Shown here piece after piece: positions 12,840 through 27,100 of a DNA stretch of 64,000 bases (positions within the stretch are counted from its first letter, which is position 1; each line of letters opens with the position of its first letter). A program made the translations under genes and the position numbers. The notes under the pieces are model-generated. The model was not told the origin of the DNA. It saw nothing but the letters and a program-made list of their open reading frames with translations, and did not search any database. Source of the DNA: Colletes latitarsis (Eukaryota > Arthropoda > Insecta > Hymenoptera > Colletidae); the NCBI RefSeq assembly GCF_051014445.1, contig NW_027488367.1:21933501-21997500 (forward strand). Reading direction: 5' to 3'.

Positions 12840-15800
12840 CTCATCAGGCTCATACTTTCGCGTTTTTCACATACTTGTTGAACAGATCCTGGGTTTTTTC
12901 TGGTCTGTATCACGTTGTAGTGTGGTACCACACTGAAACAGTCCATTAAACCTGGTTTGGATCAATTGTTTAGAGGATAACGCATGTTAGGTCTAGGTTA
13001 GCCCTGGGATTTTCACTCATCAGACTCATACTTTCGCATTCTTCACAAACTTGTTGAACGGATCCTGGGTTTTTTCTGGTTTGGATCACGTAGTAATGTG
13101 GTGCCACACTGAAACAGTCGATTCAACCTGGTTTTGATCAATATTTTAGAGGATGACGCATAGTTAGGTTTGGGATAGGTCTGGGATTTGACCTCATCAG
13201 ACTCATACTTTCGCACACTTCACATACTCGTTGAACAGATCCTGGGTTATTTTCTGGTTTGGATCACATAGTAATGTGGTACCACACTGAAACAGTCGAT
13301 TAAACCTGGTTTCGATCAATATTTTAGAGAATAATTCATGTTAGGTCTAGGTTAGGTCTGGGATTTGCTCTCATCAGGCTCGTTCTTTCGCATATTTCTC
13401 ATACTTGATGGCTAGATCCTGGGCTTTTTCTGGATTGCATCACGTAGTAATGAAGTACAACACTGAAACAGTCAATTAAACCTGGTTTCCATCAATATCT
13501 TAGAGGACAACGCAAGTTAGGTCTGGGATTGGTCTTGGTTTTGCCCTCATCAGGCTCATACTTTCGCGTTTTTCACATACTTGTTGAACAGATCCTGGGT
13601 TTTTTCTGGTTTGGATCACGTAGTAGTGTGGTACCACACTGAAACAGTCCATTAAACCTGGTTTGGATCAATATTTTAGAGGATAACGCATGTTAGGTCT
13701 AGGTTAGGTCTGGGATTTTCGCTCATGAGACTCATACTTGCGCATTCTTCACACACTTGCTGAACGGATCCTGGGTTTTTTCTGGTTTGGTTTAGGTAGT
13801 AATGTGGTACCACACTGAAACATTCAATTAAACCTGGTCTTGATAAATATTTTAGAGGATAACGCAAGTTAGGTCTGGCATAGGTCTGGGATTCGCCCTC
13901 ATCAGGCTCATACTTTCGCGTTTTTCACATACTTGTTGAACAGATCCTGGGTTTTTTCTGGTCTGTATCACGTAGTAGTGTGGTACCACACTGAAACAGT
14001 CCATTAAACCTGGTTTGGATGAATTGTTTAGAGGATAACGCATGTTAGGTCTAGGTTAGCCCTGGGATTTTCACTCATCAGACTCATACTTTCGCATTCT
14101 TCACATACTTGTTGAACGGATCCTGGGTTTTTTCTGGTTTGGATCACGTAGTAGTGTGGTGCCACACTGAAACAGTCGATTCAACCTGGTTTTGATCAAT
14201 ATTTTAGAGGATAACGCATAGTTAGGTTTGGGATAGGTCTGGGATTTGACCTCATCAGACTCATACTTTCGCACACTTCACATACTCGTTGAACAGATCC
14301 TGGGTTATTTTCTGGTTTGGATCACATAGTAATGTGGTACCACACTGAAACAGTCGATTAAACCTGGTTTCGATCAATATTTTAGAGAATAATTCATGTT
14401 AGGTCTAGGTTAGGTCTGGGATTTGCTCTCATCAGGCTCGTTCTTTCGCATATTTCTCATACTTGATGGCTAGATCCTGGGCTTTTTCTGGATTGCATCA
14501 CGTAGTAATTAAGTACAACACTGAAACAGTCAATTAAACCTGGTTTCCATCAATATCTTAGAGGACAACGCAAGTTAGGTCTGGGATAGGTCTGGGATTT
14601 GCCCTCATCAGGCTCATACTTTCGCGTTTTTCACATACTTGTTGAACAGATCCTGAGTTTTCTCTGGTTTGGATCACGTAGTAGTGTGGTACCACACTGA
14701 AACAGTCCATTAAACCTGGTTTGGATCAATATTTTAGAGGATAACGCATGTTAGGTCTAGGTTAGGTCTGGGATTTTCACCCTTCAGACTCATACTTTCG
14801 CATTCTTCACATACTTGTTGAACGGATGCTGGGTTTTTTCTGGTATGGATCACGTACTAATGTGGTACCACACTGAAACAGTCCATTAAACGTGGTTTTG
14901 ATCAATATTTTAGAGGATAACGCATAGTTAGGTTTGGGATAGGTCTGGGATTTGACCTCATCAGACTCATACTTTCGCACACTTCACATACTCGTTGAAC
15001 AGATCCTGGGTTATTTTCTGGTTTGGATCACATAGTAATGTGGTACCACACTGAAGCAGTCGATTAAACCTGGTTTCGATGAATATTTTAGAGAATAATT
15101 CATGTTAGGTCTAGGTTAGGTCTGAGATTTGCTCTCATCAGGCTCATTCTTTCGCATATTTCTCATACTTGATGGCTAGATCCTGGGCTATTCCTGGATT
15201 GTATCACGTAGTAATGTGGTACCACGCTAAAACAGTCGATTAAACCTGGTTCCGATCAATATTTTAGAGGATAACGCAAGTTAAGTCTGGGATTGGTCTG
15301 GGATTTGACCTCATCAGACTCATACTTTCGCACAATTCACATACTTGTTGAACAGATCCTGGGTTTTTTCTGGTTTGGATCCCGTAGTAGTGTGGTACCA
15401 CACTGAAACAGTCCATTAAACCTGGTTTCGCTCAATATTTTAGAGAATAACGCATGTTAGGTCTAGGTCAGGCCTGGGATTTTCACTCATCAGACTCATA
15501 CTTTCGCATTCTTCACATACTTGTTGAACGGATCCTGGGTTTTTTCGGGTTTGGATCACGTAGTAATGTGGGTCCACAATGAAACAATCAATTAAACCTG
15601 GTCTTGATAAATATTATAGAGGATAACGCGTGTTAGGTTTGGGTTAGGTCTAGGATTTGCCCTCAGCAGGCTCATACTTTCGCACACTTCACATACTCGT
15701 TGAACAGATCCTGCATTATTTTCTGGTTTGGATCACGTAGTAATGTGGTACCACACTAAAACAGTCAATTAAACCTGGTTTCGATCAATATCTTACAGGA

Positions 15801-17987
15801 TCACGCAAGCTAGGTCTGGGATAGGTCTGGGATTAGCCCTCATCAGACCCATACTTTCGCACACTTCACATACTCCTTGACAAGATCCTGGGTTTTTTTC
15901 TGGCTTGGATCACGTAGTAATGTGGTTCCACACTGATACAGTCGATTAAACTTGGCTTCGATCAATATTTTAGAGGATAACGCAAGTTAGGTCTGGGACA
16001 GGTCTGGGATTTGCCCTCATCAGGCTCATACTTTCGCGTTTTTCACATACTTGTTGAACGGATCCTGGGTTTTTTTCTGGTTTGGTTCACGTAGTAATGT
16101 GGGTCCACACTGAAACAATCAATTAAACCTGGTCTTGATAAATATTTTAGAGGAAAACGTATGTTAGGTCCGGGATAGGTCTGGGATTTGCCCTCATCAG
16201 ACTCATACTTTCGCACACTTCACGTACTCGTTGAACAGATCCTGCATTATTTTCTGGTTTGGATCACATAGTAATGTGGTACCACACTGAAACATTCAAT
16301 TAAACCTGGCCTTGATAAATATTTTGGAGGTTAACGCAAGTTAGGTCTGGGATAGGTCTGGGATTTGCTCTCATCAGGCTCATTCTTTCGCATATTTCTC
16401 ATACTTGATGGCTAGATCCTGAGCTTTTTCTGGATTGCATCACGTAGTAATGTAGTACCACACTGAAACAGTCAATGAAACCTGGTTTCCATCAATATTT
16501 TAGAGGACAACGCAAGTTAGGTCTAGGTAAGGCCTGAGATTTTCACTGATCAGACTCATACATTCGCATTCTTCACATACTTGTTGAACGGATCCTGGGT
16601 TTTTTCTGGTTTGGATCACGTAGTTATGTGGGTCCACACTGAAACAATCAATTAAACCTGGTCTTGATAAATATTTTAGAGGATAACGCGTATTAGGTCT
16701 GGGATAGGTCTGGGATTTGCCCTCATCAGACTCATACTTTCGCACACTTCACATACTCGTTGAACAGATCCTGGGTTATTTTCTGGTTTGGATCACATAG
16801 TAATGTGGTACCACACTGAAACAGTCGATTAAACCAGGTTTCGATCAATATTTTTGAGGATAACGCATATTAGGTCTAGGTTAGGCCTGGGATTTTCACT
16901 CATCAGACTCATACTTTCGCATTCTTCACATACTTGTTGAACGGATCCTGGGTTTTTTCTGGTTTGGATCACGTAGTAATGTGGGTCCACACTGAAACAA
17001 TCAATTAAACCTGGTCTTGATAAATATTTTAGAGGATAACGCATGTTAGGTCTGGGATAGGTCTGGGATTTGCCCTCATCAGACTCATACTTTCGCACAC
17101 TTCACATACTCGTTGAACAGATCCTGGGTTATTTTCTGGTTTGGATCACATAGTAATGTGGTACCACACTGAAACTGTCGATTCAACCAGGTTTCGATCA
17201 ATATTTTTGAGGACAACGCATGTTAGGTCTAGGTTAGGCCTGGGATTTTCACTCATCAGACTCATACTTTCTCATTCTTCACATACTTGTTGAACTGAAA
17301 CTGGGTTTTTTTCTGGTTTGGATCACGTAGCAATGTGGTTCCACACTGAAACAGTCGGTTAAACCTGGTTTCGATCAATATTTTAGTGGATAACGCAAGT
17401 TAGGTCTGGGATAGGTCTGGGATTTGCCCTCATCAGACTCATACTTTCGCACACTTCACATACTCGTTGCACAGATCCTGGGTTATTTTCTGGTTTGGAT
17501 CACATAGTAATGTGGTACCACACTGAAACAGTCGATTAAACCAGGTTTCGATCAATATTTTTGAGGATAACGCATATTAGGTCTAGGTTAGGCCTGGGAT
17601 TTTCACTCATCAGACTCATACTTTCGCATTCTTCACATACTTGTTGAACGGATCCTGGGTTTTTTCTGGTTTGGATCACGTAGTAATGTGGGTCCACACT
17701 GAAACAATCAATTAAACCTGGTCTTGATAAATATTTTAGAGGATAACGCATGTTAGGTCTGGGATAGGTCTGGGATTTGCCCTCATCAGACTCATACTTT
17801 CGCACACTTCACATACTCGTTGAACAGATCCTGGGTTATTTTCTGGTTTGGATCACATTGTAATGTGGTACCACACTGAAACTGTCGATTAAACCAGGTT
17901 TCGATCAATATTTTTGAGGACAACGCATGTTAGGTCTAGGTTAGGCCTGGGATTTTCACTCATCAGACTCATACTTTCGCATTCTTC
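12840..17987. repeat. 5-kb satellite block, copy 1 of a dispersed duplication
   Basis: This stretch of about 29 monomers matches 24,122-29,092 almost base for base, including private variants such as the GGTCTGTATCACGTTGTAG monomer. The offset is 11,282 bp from the start to about 15,900 and 11,105 bp after that. The 177-bp change means one copy gained or lost exactly one monomer near 15,900-16,060. Inside, a four-monomer unit of 707 bp is itself tandem: 16,829-17,098 and 17,536-17,805 are near-identical. No genes are present. Confidence 0.85.
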
Positions 17988-20900
17988 TTATACTTGTTGA
18001 ACTGATCCTGGGTTTTTTCTGGTTTGGATCACGTAGTAATGTGGTACCACACTGAAACAGTCGATTAAACCTGGTTTCGATCAATATTTTAGAGGATAAC
18101 GCAAGTTAAGTCTGGGATTGGTCTGGGATTTGACCTCATCAGACTCATACTTTCGCACACTTCACATACTCGTTGAACAGATCCTGGGTTATTTTCTGGT
18201 TTGTATCACGCAGTAGTGTGGTACCACACTGAAACAGTCGATTAAACCTGGTTTCGATGAATATTTTAGAGAATAATTCATGTTAGGTCTAGGTTAGGTC
18301 TGAGATTTGCTCTCATCAGGCTCATTCTTTCGCATATTTCTCATACTTGATGGCTAGATCCTGGGCTTTTTCTGGATTGCATCAGGTAGTAATGAAGTAC
18401 AACACTGAAACAGTTAATTAAACCTGGTTTCCATCAATATCTTAGAGGAAACGCAAGTTAGGTCTGGGATTGGTCTGGGATTTGCCCTCATCAGGCTCAT
18501 ACTTTCGCGTTTTTCACATACTTGTTGAACAGATCCTGGGTTTTTTCTGGTTTGGATCACGTAGTAGTGTGGTACCACACTGAAACAGTCCATTAAACCT
18601 GGTTTGGATCAATATTTTAGAGGATAACGCATGTTAGGTTTGGGATAGGCCTGGGATTTGACCTCATCAGACTCATACTTTCGCACACTTCACATACTCG
18701 TTGAACAGATCCTGGGTTATTTTCTGGTTTGGATCACATAGTAATGTGGTACCACACTGAAACAGTCGATTAAACCTGGTTTCGATCAATATTTTAGAGA
18801 ATAATTCATGTTAGGTCTAGGTTAGGTCTGGGATTTGCTCTCATCAGGCTCGTTCTTTCGCGTTTTTCACATACTTGTTGAACAGATCCTGGGTTTTTTC
18901 TGGTCTGTATCACGTAGTAATGAAGTACAACACTGAAACAGTCAATTAAACCTGGTTTCCATCAATATCTTAGAGGACAACGCAAGTTAGGTCTAGGTTA
19001 GCCCTGGGATTTTCACTCATCAGACTCATACTTTCGCATTCTTCACATACTTGTTGAACGGATCCTGGGTTTTTTCTGGTTTGGATCACGTAGTAATGTG
19101 GTGCCACACTGAAACAGTCGATTCAACCTGGTTTTGATCAATATTTTAGAGGATAACGCATGTTAGGTCTGGGATAGGTCTGGGATTTGACCTCATCAGA
19201 CTCATACTTTCGCACACTTCACATACTCGTTGAACAGATCCTGGGTTTTTTCTGGTTTGGTTCAGGTAGTAATGTGGTACCACACTGAAACATTCTATTA
19301 AACCTGGTCTTGATAAATATTTTAGAGGATAACGCAAGTTAGGTCTGGCATAGGTCTGGGATTCGCCCTCATCAGGCTCATACTTTCGCGTTTTTCACAT
19401 ACTTGTTGAACAGATCCTGGGTTTTTCCTGGTCTGTATCACGTAGTAGTGTGGTACCACACTGAAACAGTCCATTAAACCTGGTTTGGATGAATTGTTTA
19501 GAGGATAACGCATGTTAGGTCTAGGTTAGCCCTGGGATTTTCACTCATCAGACTCATACTTTCGCATTCTTCACATACTTGTTGAACGGATCCTGGGTTT
19601 TCTCTGGTTTGGATCACGTAGTAGTGTGGTACCACACTGAAACAGTCGATTAAACCTGGTTTGGATCAATATTTTAGAGGATAACGCATGTTAGGTCTAG
19701 GTTAGGTCTGGGATTTTCACCCTTCAGACTCATACTTTCGCATTCTTCACATACTTGTTGAACGGATGCTGGGTTTTTTCTGGTATGGATCACGTACTAA
19801 TGTGGTACCACACTGAAACAGTCCATTAAACCTGGTTTCGATCAATATTTTAGAGAATAATTCATGTTAGGTCTAGGTTAGGTCTGGGATTTGCTCTCAT
19901 CAGGCTCGTTCTTTCGCATATTTCTCATACTTGATGGCTAGATCCTGGGCTTTTTCTGGATTGCATCACGTAGTAATGAAGTACAACACTGAAACAGTCA
20001 ATTAAACCTGGTTTCCATCAATATCTTAGAGGACAACGCAAGTTAGGTCTGGGATAGGTCTGGGATTTGCCCTCATCAGGCTCATACTTTCGCGTTTTTC
20101 ACATACTTGTTGAACAGATCCTGGGTTTTCTCTGGTTTGGATCACGTAGTAGTGTGGTACCACACTGAAACATTCAATTAAACCTGGCCTTGATAAATAT
20201 TTTGTAGGTTAACGCAAGTTAGGTCTGGGATAGGTCTGGGATTTGCCCTCATCAGACTCATACTTTCGCACACTTCACATACTCGTTGAACAGATCCTGG
20301 GTTATTTTCTGGTTTGGATCACATAGTAATGTGGTACCACACTGAAACAGTCGATTAAACCAGGTTTCGATCAATATTTTTGAGGATAACGCATATTAGG
20401 TCTAGGTTAGGCCTGGGATTTTCACTCATCAGACTCATACTTTCGCATTCTTCACATTCTTGTTGAACGGATCCTGGGTTTTTTCTGGTTTGGATCACGT
20501 AGTAATGTGGGTCCACACTGAAACAATCAATTAAACCTGGTCTTGATAAATATTTTAGAGAATAATTCATGTTAGGTCTAGGTTAGGTCTGAGATTTGCT
20601 CTCATCAGGCTCATTCTTTCGCATATTTCTCATACTTGATGGCTAGATCCTGGGCTTTTTCTGGATTGCATCAGGTAGTAATGAAGTACAACACTGAAAC
20701 AGTCAATTAAACCTGGTTTCCATCAATATCTTAGAGGACAACGCAAGTTAGGTCTGGGATTGGTCTGGGATTTGCCCTCATCAGGCTCATACTTTCGCGT
20801 TTTTCACATACTTGTTGAACAGATCCTGGGTTTTTTCTGGTTTGGATCACGTAGTAGTGTGGTACCACTCTGAAACAGTCCATTAAACCTGGTTTGGATC

Positions 20901-23900
20901 AATATTTTAGAGGATAACGCATGTTAGGTTTGGGATAGGCCTGGGATTTGACCTCATCAGACTCATACTTTCGCACACTTCACATACTCGTTGAACAGAT
21001 CCTGGGTTATTTTCTGGTTTGGATCACATAGTAATGTGGTACCACACTGAAACAGTCGATTAAACCTGGTTTCGATCAATATTTTAGAGAATAATTCATG
21101 TTAGGTCCAGGTTAGGTCTGGGATTTGCTCTCATCAGGCTTGTTCTTTCGCGTTTTTCACATACTTGTTGAACAGATCCTGTGTTTTTTCTGGTCTGTAT
21201 CACGTAGTAATGAAGTACAACACTGAAACAGTCAATTAAACCTGGTTTCCATCAATATCTTAGAGGACAACGCAAGTTAGGTCTAGGTTAGCCCTGGGAT
21301 TTTCACTCATCAGACTCATACTTTCGCATTCTTCACATACTTGTTGAACGGATCCTGGGTTTTTTCTGGTTTGGATCACATAGTAATGTGGTACCACACT
21401 GAAAGAGTCGATTAAACCTGGTTTCGATCAATATTTTAGAGAATAATTCATGTTAGGTCTAGGTTAGGTCTGGGATTTGCTCTCATCAGGCTCGTTCTTT
21501 CGCATATTTCTCATACTTGATGGCTAGATCCTGGGCTTTTTCTGGATTGCATCACGTAGTAATGAAGTACAACACTGAAACAGTCAATTAAACCTGGTTT
21601 CCATCAATATCTTAGAGGACAACGCAAGTTAGGTCTGGGATAGGTCTGGGATTTAACCTCATCAGGCTCATACTTTCGCGTTTTTCACATACTTGTTGAA
21701 CAGATCCTGGGTTTTTTCTGGTTTGGATCCCGTAGTAGTGTGGTACCACACTGAAACAGTCCATTAAACCTGGTTTCGCTCAATATTTTAGAGAATAACG
21801 CATGTTAGGTCTAGGTCAGGCCTGGGATTTTCACTCATCAGACTCATACTTTCGCATTCTTCACATACTTGTTGAACGGATCCTGGGATTTTTCAGGTTT
21901 GGATCACGTAGTAATGTGGGTCCACACTGAAACAATCAATTAAACCTGGTCTTGATAAATATTTTAGAGGATAACGCATGTTAAGTCTGGGATAGGTATG
22001 GGATTTGCCCTCATCGGACTCATACTTTCGCACACTTCACATACTCGTTGAACAGATCCTGGGTTATTTTCTGGTTTGGATCGCATAGTAATATGGTACC
22101 ACACTGAAACAGTCGATTAAACCAGGTTTCGATCAATATTTTTGAGGATAACGCATGTTAGGGCTAGGTTAGGCCTGGGATTTTCACTCATCAGACTCAT
22201 ACTTTCGCATTCTTCACATACTTGTTGAACTGATCCTGGGTTTTTTCTGGTTTGGATCACGTTGTAGTGTGGGACCACACTGAAACAATCAATTAAACCT
22301 GGTCTTGATAAATATTTTAGAGGATAACGCCTGTTAGGTTTGGGTTAGGTCTAGGATTTGCCCTCAGCAGGCTCATACTTTCGCATATCTCTCATTCTTC
22401 ATGGCTAGATCCTGGGCTGTTTCTGGATTGTATCACGTAGTAATGTGGTACCACGCTGACACAGTCAATTAAACCTGGTTTCGATCAATATTTTAGAGGA
22501 TAACGCAAGTTAGGTCTGGCATAGGTCTGGGATTCGCCCTCATCAGGCTCATACTTTCGCGTTTTTCACATACTTGTTGAACAGATGCTGGGTTTTTTCT
22601 GGTTTGTATCACGCAGTAGTGCGGTACCACACTGAAACAGTCCATTAAACCTGGTTTGGATGAATATTTTAGAGGATAACGCATGTAAGGTCTAGGTTAG
22701 CCCTGGGATTTTCACTCATCAGACTCATACTTTCGCATTCCTCTCATACTTGTTGAACTGATCCTGGGTTTTTTCTGGTTTGGATCACGTAGTAATGTGG
22801 TACCAGACTGAAACAGACGATTAAACCTGGTTTCGATCAATATCTTAGAGGATAACGAAAGTTAAGTCTGGGATTGGTCTGGGATTTGACCTCATCAGGC
22901 TCATACTTTCGCGTTTTTCACATACTTGTTGAACAGATCCTGGGTTTTTTCTGGTTTGGATCCCGTAGTAGTGTGGTACCACACTGAAACAGTCCATCAA
23001 ACCTGGTTTCGCTCAATATTTTAGAGGATAACGCATGCTAGGTCAAGGTTAGGTCTAAGATTTGCCCTCATCAGGCTCACAGTTTCGAGTTTTTCACATA
23101 CCTGTTAAACAGATCCTGTGTTTTTTCTGGTTTGGATCACGAAGTAGTGTGGTACCACACTGAAACAGTCCATTAAACCTGGTTTCGCTCAATATTTTAG
23201 AGGATAACGCATGTTAGGTCTAGGTTGGGTCTGGGATTTGCTCTCATTAGGCTTATTCTTTTGCATATTTCTCATACTTGATGGCTATATCATGGGCTTT
23301 TTCTGCATTGCATCACGTAGTTATGTAGTACCACACTGAAACAGTCAATGAAACCTGGTTTCCATCAATATTTTAGAGGACAACGTAAGTTAGGACTAGG
23401 TAAGGCCTGAGATTTTCACTGATCAGACTCATAATTTCGCCTTCTTCACATACTTGTTGGACGCATCCTGGGTTTTTCTGGTTTGGAACACGTAGTAATG
23501 TGGTACCACACTGAAACATTCAATTAAACCTTGTCTTGATAAATATTTTAGAGAATAACGCATGTTAGGTCAGGGTTAGGTCTAGGATTTGCCCTCATCA
23601 GGCTCATACTTTCGCATATTTCTCATACTTCATGGCTAGATCCTGGGCTATTTCTGGATTGGATCACGTAGTAAAGTGGTACCACACTGAAACATTCTAT
23701 GAATCCTGGTCTGGATAAAAATTTTAGAGAATTACGCATGTTAGGTCAAGGTTAGGTCTAAGATTTGCCCTCATCAGGCTCACAGTTTCGCGTTTTTCAC
23801 ATACTTCTTGAACAGATCCTGGGGTTTTTCTGGTTTGTATCACGCAGTAGTGTGGTACCACACTGAAACAGTCGATTAAACCTGGTTTCGATGAATATTT

Positions 23901-24121
23901 TAGAGAATAATTCATGTTAGGTCTAGGTTAGGTCTGAGATTTTCGCTCATGAGACTCATACTTTCGAATTCTTCACATACTTGTTGAACGGATCCTGGGT
24001 TTTTTCTGGTTTGGTTCTGGTAGTAATGTGGTACCACACTGAAACATTCAATTAAACCTGGTCTTGATAAATATTTTAGAGGATAACGCAAGTTAGGTCT
24101 GGCATAGGTCTGGGACTCGCC
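17988..24121. repeat. Satellite block with local 2.29-kb duplication
   Basis: Ordinary tandem monomers fill this interval. About 18,262-19,100 recurs at about 20,551-21,400 with an offset of 2,289-2,290 bp, 13 monomers plus one or two bases. The one-base difference comes from a missing C in the GAGGAAACGC variant at about 18,448, where the copy has GAGGACAACGC. Pairs of monomers at 19,146-19,513 also repeat those at 13,676-14,043. Nothing other than satellite is visible. Confidence 0.8.
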
Positions 24122-27100
24122 CTCATCAGGCTCATACTTTCGCGTCTTTCACATACTTGTTGAACAGATCCTGGGTTTTTTCTGGTCTGTATCACGTTGT
24201 AGTGTGGTACCACACTGAAACAGTCCATTAAACCTGGTTTGGATCAATTGTTTAGAGGATAACGCATGTTAGGTCTAGGTTAGCCCTGGGATTTTCACTC
24301 ATCAGACTCATACTTTCGCATTCTTCACAAACTTGTTGAACGGATCCTGGGTTTTTTCTGGTTTGGATCACGTAGTAATGTGGTGCCACACTGAAACAGT
24401 CGATTCAACCTGGTTTTGATCAATATTTTAGAGGATGACGCATAGTTAGGTTTGGGATAGGTCTGGGATTTGACCTCATCAGACTCATACTTTCGCACAC
24501 TTCACATACTCGTTGAACAGATCCTGGGTTATTTTCTGGTTTGGATCACATAGTAATGTGGTACCACACTGAAACAGTCGATTAAACCTGGTTTCGATCA
24601 ATATTTTAGAGAATAATTCATGTTAGGTCTAGGTTAGGTCTGGGATTTGCTCTCATCAGGCTCGTTCTTTCGCATATTTCTCATACTTGATGGCTAGATC
24701 CTGGGCTTTTTCTGGATTGCATCACGTAGTAATGAAGTACAACACTGAAACAGTCAATTAAACCTGGTTTCCATCAATATCTTAGAGGACAACGCAAGTT
24801 AGGTCTGGGATTGGTCTTGGTTTTGCCCTCATCAGGCTCATACTTTCGCGTTTTTCACATACTTGTTGAACAGATCCTGGGTTTTTTCTGGTTTGGATCA
24901 CGTAGTAGTGTGGTACCACACTGAAACAGTCCATTAAACCTGGTTTGGATCAATATTTTAGAGGATAACGCATGTTAGGTCTAGGTTAGGTCTGGGATTT
25001 TCGCTCATGAGACTCATACTTTCGCATTCTTCACATACTTGTTGAACGGATCCTGGGTTTTTTCTGGTTTGGTTCAGGTAGTAATGTGGTACCACACTGA
25101 AACATTCAATTAAACCTGGTCTTGATAAATATTTTAGAGGATAACGCAAGTTAGGTCTGGCATAGGTCTGGGATTCGCCCTCATCAGGCTCATACTTTCG
25201 CGTTTTTCACATACTTGTTGAACAGATCCTGGGTTTTTTCTGGTCTGTATCACGTAGTAGTGTGGTACCACACTGAAACAGTCCATTAAACCTGGTTTGG
25301 ATGAATTGTTTAGAGGATAACGCATGTTAGGTCTAGGTTAGCCCTGGGATTTTCACTAATCAGACTCATACTTTCGCATTCTTCACATACTTGTTGAACG
25401 GATCCTGGGTTTTTTCTGGTTTGGATCACGTAGTAGTGTGGTGCCACACTGAAACAGTCGATTCAACCTGGTTTTGATCAATATTTTAGAGGATAACGCA
25501 TAGTTAGGTTTGGGATAGGTCTGGGATTTGACCTCATCAGACTCATACTTTCGCACACTTCACATACTCGTTGAACAGATCCTGGGTTATTTTCTGGTTT
25601 GGATCACATAGTAATGTGGTACCACACTGAAACAGTCGATTAAACCTGGTTTCGATCAATATTTTAGAGAATAATTCATGTTAGGTCTAGGTCTGGTCTG
25701 GGATTTGCTCTCATCAGGCTCGTTCTTTCGCATATTTCTCATACTTGATGGCTAGATCCTGGGCTTTTTCTGAATTGCATCACGTAGTAATGAAGTACAA
25801 CACTGAAACAGTCAATTAAACCTGGTTTCCATCAATATCTTAGAGGACAACGCAAGTTAGGTCTGGGATAGGTCTGGGATTTGCCCTCATCAGGCTCATA
25901 CTTTCGCGTTTTTCACATACTTGTTGAACAGATCCTGGGTTTTCTCTGGTTTGGATCACGTAGTAGTGTGGTACCACACTGAAACAGTCCATTAAACCTG
26001 GTTTGGATCAATATTTTAGAGGATAACGCATGTTAGGTCTAGGTTAGGTCTGGGATTTTCACCCTTCAGACTCATACTTTCGCATTCTTCACATACTTGT
26101 TGAACGGATGCTGGGTTTTTTCTGGTATGGATCACGTACTAATGTGGTACCACACTGAAACAGTCCATTAAACGTGGTTTTGATCAATATTTTAGAGGAT
26201 AACGCATAGTTAGGTTTGGGATAGGTCTGGGATTTGACCTCATCAGACTCATACTTTCGCACACTTCACATACTCGTTGAACAGATCCTGGGTTATTTTC
26301 TGGTTTGGATCACATAGTAATGTGGTACCACACTGAAACAGTCGATTAAACCTGGTTTCGATGAATATTTTAGAGAATAATTCATGTTAGGTCTAGGTTA
26401 GGTCTGAGATTTGCTCTCATCAGGCTCATTCTTTCGCATATTTCTCATACTTGATGGCTAGATCCTGGGCTGTTCCTGGATTGTATCACGTAGCAATGTG
26501 GTACCACGCTGAAACAGTCGATTAAACCTGGTTCCGATCAATATTTTAGAGGATAACGCAAGTTAAGTCTGGGATTGGTCTGGGATTTGACCTCATCAGA
26601 CTCATACTTTCGCACAATTCACATACTTGTTGAACAGATCCTGGGTTTTTTCTGGTTTGGATCCCGTAGTAGTGTGGTACCACACTGAAACAGTCCATTA
26701 AACCTGGTTTCGCTCAATATTTTAGAGAATAACGCATGTTAGGTCTAGGTCAGGCCTGGGATTTTCACTCATCAGACTCATACTTTCGCATTCTTCACAT
26801 ACTTGTTGAACGGATCCTGGGTTTTTTCGGGTTTGGATCACGTAGTAATGTGGGTCCACAATGAAACAATCAATTAAACCTGGTCTTGATAAATATTTTA
26901 GAGGATTACGCGTGTTAGGTTTGGGTTAGGTCTAGGATTTGCCCTCAGCAGGCTCATACTTTCGCACACTTCACATACTCGTTGAACAGATCCTGCATTA
27001 TTTTCTGGTTTGGATCACGTAGTAATGTGGTACCACACTAAAACAGTCAATTAAACCTGGTTTCGATCAATATCTTACAGGATCACGCAAGCTAGGTCTG

